Below are positions 49,461 to 60,200 of a stretch of 64,000 nt of DNA, piece after piece (within the stretch, counting starts at the first letter, position 1; each line of letters starts with the position of its first letter). The stretch lies in assembly GCA_039707655.1 (NCBI GenBank), contig CM077673.1:4474001-4538000 (forward strand). The letters run 5' to 3'. The translations under genes and the position numbers were made by a program. Below the pieces are notes generated by a model, which had not been told where the DNA came from, made no database searches, and worked only from the letters and a program-made list of their open reading frames with translations. The stretch is from Elymus sibiricus. Lineage: Eukaryota; Streptophyta; Magnoliopsida; Poales; Poaceae.

Positions 49461-50053
49461 GCGAGTTTTGGCAAGGTCCCCGTAACCGGACCCCGGGCTT
49501 CCCCGAACGTTCGGACGACCACTACAACCAAAAAACAGTGAATAATAGCATAGAAAACCGGTAAGAATGGACCAAATCTGCGAGTTTTGGCAAGGTCCCC
49601 GTAACCGGACCCCGGGCATCCCCAAATGTTGGGACGACCACAACAACCAAAAACAGTGAATAATAGCATAGAAAACAGGTAAGAATGGACCAAATCTGCG
49701 AGTTTTGGCGAGGTCCCCGTAAGCGGACCCCATGGTTCCCCGAACGTTTCGATCGTCCCGAGACCCAAAATCTGTGAGTAATAGCATAGAAAACTGGCCG
49801 GAGAAGACAAAATCTGCTAGTTTTGGCGACGTCCCGGTAACCGGTCCACGGGCTTCCCCAAATGTTCGGACGGCCACGACAACCAAAAAAACAGTGAATA
49901 ATAGCATAGAAATCTGGTCAGAAAGGACAAAATCTGCGAGTTTTGGCGAGGTCCCCGTAAGCGGACCCCGGGGTTCCCCAAACATTTGGATCGCCCTGGG
50001 ACCCATAATCAGAGAGTAATAGCATAGAAAACAGGTAAGAATTGACCAAATCT

Positions 50054-50173
50054 GAGAGTTTTGGCGATGTCACCGTAACCGGTCCACGGGCTTCCCCAAA
50101 TGTTCGGACGGCCACGACAACCAAAAAAACAGTGAATAATAGCATAGAAATCTGGTCAGAATGGACAAAATCT
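50054..50173 (+). repeat. A/E chimeric monomer
   Basis: It opens as A (GAGAGTTTTGGCGATGTCAC) and ends as E (CCCCAAATGTTCGGACGG, A7 tract, AAATCTGGTCAGAATGG), with F following. It skips B, C and D. Confidence 0.85.
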
Positions 50174-52804
50174 GCGAGTTTTGGCGAGGTCCCCGTAAGC
50201 GGACCCCGGGGTTCCCCGAACATTTGGATCGCCCCGGGACCCATAATCAGTGAGTAATAGCATAGAAAACAGGTAAGAATTGACCAAATCTGCGAGTTTT
50301 GGCGATGTCACCGTAACCGGTCCACGGGCTTCCCCGAACGTTCGGACGACCACGACAACCAAAAAACAGTGAATAATAGAATAGGAAACTAGTAAGAATG
50401 GACCAAATCTGCGAGTTTTGGCAAGGTCCCCGTAACCGGACCCCGGGCTTCCCCGAACGTTCGGACGACCACTACAACCAAAAAACAGTGAATAATAGCA
50501 TAGAAAACCGGTAAGAATGGACCAAATCTGCGAGTTTTGGCAAGGTCCCCGTAACCGGACCCCGGGCATCCCCAAATGTTGGGACGACCACAACAACCAA
50601 AAACAGTGAATAATAGCATAGAAAACAGGTAAGAATGGACCAAATCTGCGAGTTTTGGCGAGGTCCCCGTAAGCGGACCCCATGGTTCCCCGAACGTTTC
50701 GATCGTCCCGAGACCCAAAATCTGTGAGTAATAGCATAGAAAACTGGCCGGAGAAGACAAAATCTGCTAGTTTTGGCGAGGTCCCGGTAACCGGTCCACG
50801 GGCTTCCCCAAATGTTCGGACGGCCACGACAACCAAAAAAACAGTGAATAATAGCATAGAAATCTGGTCAGAAAGGACAAAATCTGCGAGTTTTGGCGAG
50901 GTCCCCGTAAGCGGTCCACGGGCTTCCCCGAACGTTCGGACGACCACGACAACCAAAAAACAGTGAATAATAGAACAGGAAACTAGTAAGAATGGACCAA
51001 ATCTGCGAGTTTTGGCAAGGTCCCCGTAACCGGACCCCGGGCTTCCCCGAACGTTCGGACGACCACTACAACCAAAAAACAGTGAATAATAGCATAGAAA
51101 ACCGGTAAGAATGGACCAAATCTGCGAGTTTTGGCAAGGTCCCCGTAACCGGACCCCGGGCATCCCCAAATGTTGGGACGACCACAACAACCAAAAACAG
51201 TGAATAATAGCATAGAAAACAGGTAAGAATGGACCAAATCTGCGAGTTTTGGCGAGGTCCCCGTAAGCGGACCCCATGGTTCCCCGAACGTTTCGATCGT
51301 CCCGAGACCCAAAATCTGTGAGTAATAGCATAGAAAACTGGCCGGAGAAGACAAAATCTGCTAGTTTTGGCGACGTCCCGGTAACCGGTCCACGGGCTTC
51401 CCCAAATGTTCGGACGGCCACGACAACCAAAAAAACAGTGAATAATAGCATAGAAATCTGGTCAGAAAGGACAAAATCTGCGAGTTTTGGCGAGGTCCCC
51501 GTAAGCGGACCCCGGGGTTCCCCAAACATTTGGATCGCCCTGGGACCCATAATCAGAGAGTAATAGCATAGAAAACAGGTAAGAATTGACCAAATCTGAG
51601 AGTTTTGGCGATGTCACCGTAACCGGTCCACGGGCTTCCCCGAACGTTCGGACGACCAAGACAACCAAAAAACAGTGAATAATAGCACAGAAAACTAGTA
51701 AGAATGGATCAAATCTGCGAGTTTTGGCGAGGTCCCCGTAACCGGACCCCGGGCTTCCCCGAACGTTCGGACGACCACGACAACCAACAAACAGTGAATA
51801 ATAGCATAGAAAACTGGTAAGAATGGACCAAATCTGCGAGTTTTGGCAAGGTCCCCGTAACCGGTCCCCGGGCATCCCCAAATGTTGGGACGACCACGAC
51901 AACCAAAAAACAGTGAATAATAGCATAGAAAACTGGTAAGAATGCACCAAATTTGCGAGTTTTGGCAAGGTCCCCGTAACCGGACCCCGAGCATCCCCAA
52001 ATGTTGGGACGACCACAACAACCAAAAACAGTGAATAATAGCATAGAAAACTGGTCAGACTGGACCAAATCTGCGAGTTCTGGCGAGGTCCCCGTAAGCG
52101 GACCCCATGGTTCCCCGAACGTCTCGATCGTCCCAAGACCCAAAATCAGTGAGTAATAGCATACAAAACTGGCCGGAACAGACAAAATCTGCTAGTTTTG
52201 GCGAGGTCCCGGTAACCGGTCCACGGGCTTCCCCGAATTTCGGACGGCCACGACAACCAAAAAAATAGTGAATAATAGCATAGAAATCTGGACAGAATGG
52301 ACAAAATCTGCGAGTTTTGGGGAGGTCCCCGTAAGCGAACCCCGGGGTTCCCCGAACATTTGGATCGCCCCGGGACCCATAACCAGAGAGTAATAGCATA
52401 GAAAACAGGTAAGAATGGACCAAATCTGCGAGTTTTGGCGATGTCACCGTAACCGGTCCACGGGCTTCCCCGAACGTTCGGACGACCAAGACAACCAAAA
52501 AACAGTGAATAATAGCACAGAAAACTAGTAAGAATGGACCAAATCTGCGAGTTTTGGCGAGGTCCCCGTAACCGGACCCCGGGCTTCCCCGAACGTTCGG
52601 ACGACCACGACAACCAACAAACAGTGAATAATAGCATAGAAAACTGGTAAGAATGGACCAAATCTGCGAGTTTTGGCAAGGTCCCCGGGCATCCCCAAAT
52701 GTTGGGACGACCAGAACAACCAAAAACAGTGAATAATAGCATAGAAAACAAGTAAGAATGGACCAAATCTACGAGTTTTGGCGAGGTCCCCGTAATCGGA
52801 CCCC

Positions 52805-55045
52805 ATGGTTCCCCGAACGTCTCGATCGTCCCGAGACCCAAAATCAGTGAGTAATAGCATAGAAAACTGGCCGGAACAGACAAAATCTGCTAGTTTTGGC
52901 GAGGTCCCGGTAACCGGTCCACGGGCTTCCCCGAATGTTCGGACGGCCACGACAACCAAAAAAACAGTGAATAATAGCATAGAAATCTGGTCAGAATGGA
53001 CAAAATCTGCGAGTTTTGGCGAGGTCCCCGTAAGCGGACCCCGGGGTTCCCCGAACATTTGGATCGCCCCGGGACCCATAATCAGTGAGTAATAGCATAG
53101 AAAACAGGTAAGAATTGACCAAATCTGCGAGTTTTGGCGATGTCACCGTAACCGGTCCACGGGCTTCCCCGAACGTTCGGACGACCACGACAACCAAAAA
53201 ACAGTGAATAATAGAACAGGAAACTAGTAAGAATGGACCAAATCTGCGAGTTTTGGCAAGGTCCCCGTAACCGGACCCCGGGCTTCCCCGAACGTTCGGA
53301 CGACCACTACAACCAAAAAACAGTGAATAATAGCATAGAAAACCGGTAAGAATGGACCAAATCTGCGAGTTTTGGCAAGGTCCCCGTAACCGGACCCCGG
53401 GCATCCCCAAATGTTGGGACGACCACAACAACCAAAAACAGTGAATAATAGCATAGAAAACAGGTAAGAATGGACCAAATCTGCGAGTTTTGGCGAGGTC
53501 CCCGTAAGCGGACCCCATGGTTCCCCGAACGTTTCGATCGTCCCGAGACCCAAAATCTGTGAGTAATAGCATAGAAAACTGGCCGGAGAAGACAAAATCT
53601 GCTAGTTTTGGCGACGTCCCGGTAACCGGTCCACGGGCTTCCCCAAATGTTCGGACGGCCACGACAACCAAAAAAACAGTGAATAATAGCATAGAAATCT
53701 GGTCAGAAAGGACAAAATCTGCGAGTTTTGGCGAGGTCCCCGTAAGCGGACCCCGGGGTTCCCCAAACATTTGGATCGCCCTGGGACCCATAATCAGAGA
53801 GTAATAGCATAGAAAACAGGTAAGAATTGACCAAATCTGAGAGTTTTGGCGATGTCACCGTAACCGGTCCACTGGCTTCCCCGAACGTTCGGACGACCAA
53901 GACAACCAAAAAACAGTGAATAATAGCACAGAAAACTAGTAAGAATGGATCAAATCTGCGAGTTTTGGCGAGGTCCCCGTAACCGGACCCCGGGCTTCCC
54001 CGAACGTTCGGACGACCACGACAACCAACAAACAGTGAATAATAGCATAGAAAACTGGTAAGAATGGACCAAATCTGCGAGTTTTGGCAAGGTCCCCGTA
54101 ACCGGTCCCCGGGCATCCCCAAATGTTGGGACGACCACGACAACCAAAAAACAGTGAATAATAGCATAGAAAACTGGTAAGAATGCACCAAATTTGCGAG
54201 TTTTGGCAAGGTCCCCGTAACCGGACCCCGAGCATCCCCAAATGTTGGGACGACCACAACAACCAAAAACAGTGAATAATAGCATAGAAAACTGGTCAGA
54301 CTGGACCAAATCTGCGAGTTCTGGCGAGGTCCCCGTAAGCGGACCCCATGGTTCCCCGAACGTCTCGATCGTCCCAAGACCCAAAATCAGTGAGTAATAG
54401 CATACAAAACTGGCCGGAACAGACAAAATCTGCTAGTTTTGGCGAGGTCCCGGTAACCGGTCCACGGGCTTCCCCGAATTTCGGACGGCCACGACAACCA
54501 AAAAAATAGTGAATAATAGCATAGAAATCTGGTCAGAATGGACAAAATCTGCGAGTTTTGGGGAGGTCCCCGTAAGCGAACCCCGGGGTTCCCCGAACAT
54601 TTGGATCGCCCCGGGACCCATAACCAGAGAGTAATAGCATAGAAAACAGGTAAGAATGGACCAAATCTGCGAGTTTTGGCGATGTCACCGTAACCGGTCC
54701 ACGGGCTTCCCCGAACGTTCGGACGACCAAGACAACCAAAAAACAGTGAATAATAGCACAGAAAACTAGTAAGAATGGACCAAATCTGCGAGTTTTGGCG
54801 AGGTCCCCGTAACCGGACCCCGGGCTTCCCCGAACGTTCGGACGACCACGACAACCAACAAACAGTGAATAATAGCATAGAAAACTGGTAAGAATGGACC
54901 AAATCTGCGAGTTTTGGCAAGGTCCCCGGGCATCCCCAAATGTTGGGACGACCAGAACAACCAAAAACAGTGAATAATAGCATAGAAAACAAGTAAGAAT
55001 GGACCAAATCTACGAGTTTTGGCGAGGTCCCCGTAAGCGGACCCC
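52805..55045. repeat. 2241-bp unit 8
   Basis: Anchors at 52805, 53517 and 54348. It shares the GGCGACGTCCCGG change (C at 53615) with the two copies in the rearranged unit (49830 and 51374). CAAATCTACGAG near 55007 also occurs near 52766 and 48388. Confidence 0.85.
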
Positions 55046-56660
55046 ATGGTTCCCCGAACGTCTCGATCGTCCCGAGACCCAAAATCAGTGAGTAATAGCA
55101 TAGAAAACTGGCCGGAACAGACAAAATCTGCTAGTTTTGGCGAGGTCCCGGTAACCGGTCCACGGGCTTCCCCGAATGTTCGGACGGCCACGACAACCAA
55201 AAAAACAGTGAATAATAGCATAGAAATCTGGTCAGAATGGACAAAATCTGCGAGTTTTGGCGAGGTCCCCGTAAGCGGACCCCGGGGTTCCCCGAACATT
55301 TGGATCGCCCCGGGACCCATAATCAGTGAGTAATAGCATAGAAAACAGGTAAGAATTGACCAAATCTGCGAGTTTTGGCGATGTCACCGTAACCGGTCCA
55401 CGGGCTTCCCCGAACGTTCGGACGACCACGACAACCAAAAAACAGTGAATAATAGAACAGGAAACTAGTAAGAATGGACCAAATCTGCGAGTTTTGGCAA
55501 GGTCCCCGTAACCGGACCCCGGGCTTCCCCGAACGTTCGGACGACCACTACAACCAAAAAACAGTGAATAATAGCATAGAAAACCGGTAAGAATGGACCA
55601 AATCTGCGAGTTTTGGCAAGGTCCCCGTAACAGGACCCCGGGCATCCCCAAATGTTGGGACGACCACAACAACCAAAAACAGTGAATAATAGCATAGAAA
55701 ACAGGTAAGAATGGACCAAATCTGCGAGTTTTGGCGAGGTCCCCGTAAGCGGACCCCATGGTTCCCCGAACGTTTCGATCGTCCCGAGACCCAAAATCTG
55801 TGAGTAATAGCATAGAAAACTGGCCGGAAAAGACAAAATCTGCTAGTTTTGGCGAGGTCCCGGTAACCGGTCCACGGGCTTCCCCGAATGTTCGGACGGC
55901 CACGACAACCAAAAAAACAGTGAATAATAGCATAGAAATCTGGTCAGAATGGACAAAATCTGCGAGTTTTGGCGAGGTCCCCGTAAGCGGACCCCGTGGT
56001 TCCACAAACATTTGGATCGCCCCGGGACCAATAATCAGAGAGTAATAGCATAGAAAACAGGTAAGAATTGACCACATCTGCGAGTTTTGGCGATGTCACC
56101 GTAACCGTTCCACGGGCTTCCCCGAACGTTCGGACGACCATGACAACCAAAAAACAGTGAATAATAGAACAGGAAACTAGTAAGAATGGACCAAATCTGA
56201 GTTTTGGCGAGGTCCCCGTAACCGGACCCCGGGCTTCCCCGAACGTTCGGACGACCACGACAACCAAAAAACAGTGAATAATAGCATAGAAAACTAGTAA
56301 GAATGGACCAAATCTGCGAGTTTTGGCAAGGTCCCCGTAACCGGACCCCGGGCATTCCCAAATGTTGGGACGACCACAACAACCAAAAACAGTGAATACT
56401 AGCATAGAAAACAGGTAAGAATGGACCAAATCTGCGAGTTTTGGCGAGGTCCCCGTAAGCGGACCCCATGGTTCCCCGAACGTTTCGATCGTCCCGAGAC
56501 CCAAAATCAGTGAGTAATAGCATAAAAAACTGGCAGGAACAGACAAAATCTGCTAGTTTTGGCGAGGTCCCGGTAATTGGTCCACGGGCTTCCCCGAATG
56601 TTCGGACGGCCACGACAACCAAAAAAACAGTGAATAATAGCATAGAAATCTGGTCAGAAT
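55046..56660. repeat. Copy of the 12.3-13.9 kb segment
   Basis: Anchors 55046, 55758 and 56468 match 12303, 13015 and 13725 at a shift of 42743. Rare shared marks include GAATTGACCACATCTGCG (13324 and 56067) and CATAAAAAACTGGCAGG (13778 and 56521). The match is lost near 56.7 kb, where F reads AAGGGGACCCCTGGG. Confidence 0.8.
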
Positions 56661-56908
56661 GGACAAAATCTGCGAGTTTTGGCGAGGTCCCCGTAAGGGG
56701 ACCCCTGGGTTCCCCGAACATTTGGATCGCCCCGGGACCCATAATCAGAGAGTAATAGCATAGAAAACAGGTAAGAATGGACCAAATCTGCGAGTTTTGG
56801 CGATGTCACCGTAACCGGTCCACGGGCTTCCCCGAACGTTCAGACGACCAAGACAACCATAAAACAGTGAATAATAGCACAGAAAACTAGTAAGAATGGA
56901 CCAAATCT

Positions 56909-57146
56909 GCGAGTTTTGGCGAGGTCCACGTAACCGGACCCCGGGCTTCCCCGAACGTTCGGACGACCACGACAACCAAAAAACAGTGAATAATAGCATA
57001 GAAAACTGGTAAGAATGGACCAAATCTGCGAGTTTTGGCGAGGTCCACGTAACCGGACCCCGGGCTTCCCCGAACGTTCGGACGACCACGACAACCAAAA
57101 AACAGTGAATAATAGCATAGAAAACTGGTAAGAATGGACCAAATCT
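56909..57146 (+). repeat. Tandem duplication of a single B monomer
   Basis: Two B monomers, 56909-57027 and 57028-57146, follow one another. Both carry the private change GAGGTCCACGTAACC (CCAC for CCCC). The result is a 7-mer of a different origin from the chimeric 7-mers of 27-54 kb. Confidence 0.9.
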
Positions 57147-57298
57147 GCGAGTTTTGGCAAGGTCCCCGTAACCGGTCCCCGGGCATCCCCAAATGTTGGG
57201 ACGACCACAACAACCAAAAACAGTGAATAATAGCGTAGAAAACAGGTAAGAATGGACCAAATCTGCGAGTTTTGGCGAGGTCCCCGTAAACGGACCCC

Positions 57299-60200
57299 AT
57301 GGTTCCCCGAACGTTTCGATCGTCCCGAGACCCAAAATCAGTGAGTAATAGCATAGAAAACTGGCCGGAAAAGACAAAATCTGCTAGTTTTGGCGAGGTC
57401 CCGGTAACCGGTCCACGGGCTTCCCCGAATGTTCGGACGGCCACAACAACCAAAAAAACAGTGAATAATAGCATAGAAATCTGGTCAGAATGGACAAAAT
57501 CTGCGAGTTTTGGCGAGGTCCCCGTAAGCGGACCCCGGGGTTCCCCGAACATTTGGATCGCCCCGGGACCCATAACCAGTGAGTAATAGCATAGAAAACA
57601 GGTAAGAATGGACCAAATATGCGAGTTTTGGTGATGTCACCGTAACCGGTCCACAGGCTTCCCCGAACGTTCGGATGACCAAGACAACCAAAAAACAGTG
57701 AATAATAGCACAGAAAGCTAGTAAGAATGGACCAAATCTGCGAGTTTTGGCGAGGTCCCCGTAACCGGACCCCGGGCTTCCCCGAACGTTCGGACGACCA
57801 CGACAACCAAAAAACAGTGAATAATAGCATAGAAAACTGGTAAGAATGGACCAAATCTGCGAGTTTTGGCAAGGTCCCCGTAACCGGTCCCCGGGCATCC
57901 CCAAATGTTGGGACGACCACAACAACCAAAAACAGTGAATAATAGCGTAGAAAACAGGTAAGAATGGACCAAATCTGCGAGTTTTGGCGAGGTCCCCGTA
58001 AACGGACCCCATGGTTCCCCGAACGTTTCGATCGTCCCGAGACCCAAAATCAGTGAGTAATAGCATAGAAAACTGGCCGGAAAAGACAAAATCTGCTAGT
58101 TTTGGCGAGGTCCCGGTAACCGGTCCACGGGCTTCCCCGAATGTTCGGACGGCCACAACAACCAAAAAAACAGTGAATAATAGCATAGAAATCTGGTCAG
58201 AATGGACAAAATCTGCGAGTTTTGGCGAGGTCCCCGTAAGCGGACCCCGGGGTTCCCCGAACATTTGGATCGCCCCGGGACCCATAACCAGTGAGTAATA
58301 GCATAGAAAACAGGTAAGAATGGACCAAATATGCGAGTTTTGGTGATGTCACCGTAACCGGTCCACAGGCTTCCCCGAACGTTCGGATGACCAAGACAAC
58401 CAAAAAACAGTGAATAATAGCACAGAAAGCTAGTAAGAATGGACCAAATCTGCGAGTTTTGGCGAGGTCCCCGTAACCGGACCCCGGGCTTCCCCGAACG
58501 TTCGGACGACCACGACAACCAAAAAACAGTGAATAATAGCATAGAAAAACGGTAAGAATGGACAAAATCTGCGAGTTTTGGCAAGGTCCCCGTAACCGGA
58601 CCCCGGGCATCCCCAAATGTTGGGACGACCACAACAACCAAAAGCAGTGAATAATAGCATAGAAAACAAGTAAGAATGGACCAAATCTGCGAGTTTTGGC
58701 GAGGTCCCCGTAAGCGGACCCCATGGTTCCCCGAACGTTTCGATCGTCCCGAGACCGAAAATCAGTGAGTAATAGCATAGAAAACTGCCCGGAAAAGACA
58801 AAATCTGCTAGTTTTGGTGAGGTCCCGGTAACCGGTCCACGGGCTTCCCCGAATGTTCGGACGGCCACGACAACCAAAAAAACAGTGAATAATAGCATAG
58901 AAATCTGGTCAGAATGGACAAAATCTGCGAGTTTTGGCGAGGTCCCCGTAAGCGGACCCCGGGGTTCCCCGAACATTTGGATCGCCCCGGGACCCATAAC
59001 CAGTGAGTAATAGCATAGAAAACAGGTAAGAATGGACCAAATATGCGAGTTTTGGTGATGTCACCGTAACCGGTCCACAGGCTTCCCCGAACGTTCGGAT
59101 GACCAAGACAACCAAAAAACAGTGAATAATAGCACAGAAAGCTAGTAAGAATGGACCAAATCTGCGAGTTTTGGCGAGGTCCCCGTAACCGGACCCCGGG
59201 CTTCCCCGAACGTTCGGACGACCACGACAACCAAAAAACAGTGAATAATAGCATAGAAAACCGGTAAGAATGGACAAAATCTGCGAGTTTTGGCAAGGTC
59301 CCCGTAACCGGACCCCGGGCATCCCCAAATGTTGGGACGACCACAACAACCAAAAGCAGTGAATAATAGCATAGAAAACAAGTAAGAATGGACCAAATCT
59401 GCGAGTTTTGGCGAGGTCCCCGTAAGCGGACCCCATGGTTCCCCGAACGTTTCGATCGTCCCGAGACCGAAAATCAGTGAGTAATAGCATAGAAAACTGG
59501 CCGGAAAAGACAAAATCTGCTAGTTTTGGTGAGGTCCCGGTAACCGGTCCACGGGCTTCCCCGAATGTTCGGACGGCCACGACAACCAAAAAAACAGTGA
59601 ATAATAGCATAGAAATCTGGTCAGAATGGACAAAATCTGCGAGTTTTGGCGAGGTCCCCGTAAGCGGACCCCGGGGTTCCCCGAACATTTGGATCGCCCC
59701 GGGACCCATAATCAGAGAGTAATAGCATAGAAAACAGGTAAGAATTGACCAAATCTGCGAGTTTTGGCGATGTCCCCGTAACCGGTACACGGGCTTCCCC
59801 GAACGTTCGGACGACCACGACAACCAAAAAACAGTGAATAATAGAACAGGAAACTAGTAAGAATGGACGAAATCTGCGAGTTTTGGTGAGGTCCCCGTAA
59901 CCGGACCCTGGGCTTCCCCGAACGTTCGGACGACCATGACAACCACAAAACAGTGAATAATAGCATAGAAAACTGGTAAGAATGCACCAAATTTGCGAGT
60001 TTTGGCAAGGTCCCCGTAACCGGACCCTGGGCATCCCCAAATGTTGGGACGACCACAACAACCAAAAGCAGTGAATAATAGCATAGAAAACAAGTAAGAA
60101 TGGACCAAATCTGCGAGTTTTGGCGAGGTCCCCGTAAGCGGACCCCATGGTTCCCCGAACGTTTCGATCGTCCCGAGACCGAAAATCAGTGAGTAATAGC

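Larger units (their letters stand above)
48426..52804. repeat. 4379-bp rearranged unit with 5-mer HORs
   Basis: D spacings are 712, 594, 950, 594, 831 and 698. A 1544-bp segment (594+950) is duplicated: 48612-50155 matches 50156-51699. The 594-bp spacing is a 5-mer made by an F/A chimera at 49342-49460. The 950-bp spacing is an 8-mer containing an A/E chimera at 50054-50173. Confidence 0.85.
26624..55045. repeat. Third-level array: 19-monomer (2241-bp) and 13-monomer (1529-bp) units
   Basis: D spacings cycle 712, 831, 698, that is 6+7+6 monomers. This 2241-bp unit is the repeating element, interspersed with 1529-bp units that lack the 712-bp HOR. Going from 26624 the unit lengths are 2241, 2241, 2241, 1529, 2241, 1529, 2241, 1529, 1528, 2241, 2241, 4379 (rearranged) and 2241. 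Neighbouring units differ at few positions, making this the most homogeneous part of the window. Confidence 0.9.

Noticed and set aside
48612..50006. 464-codon minus-strand open frame, and many 95-304 codon frames on both strands
   Set aside because: They repeat with the satellite, overlap in several frames at once, end wherever a 1-bp indel shifts the register, and have the same low-complexity periodic content. No domain, signal or start context supports coding.
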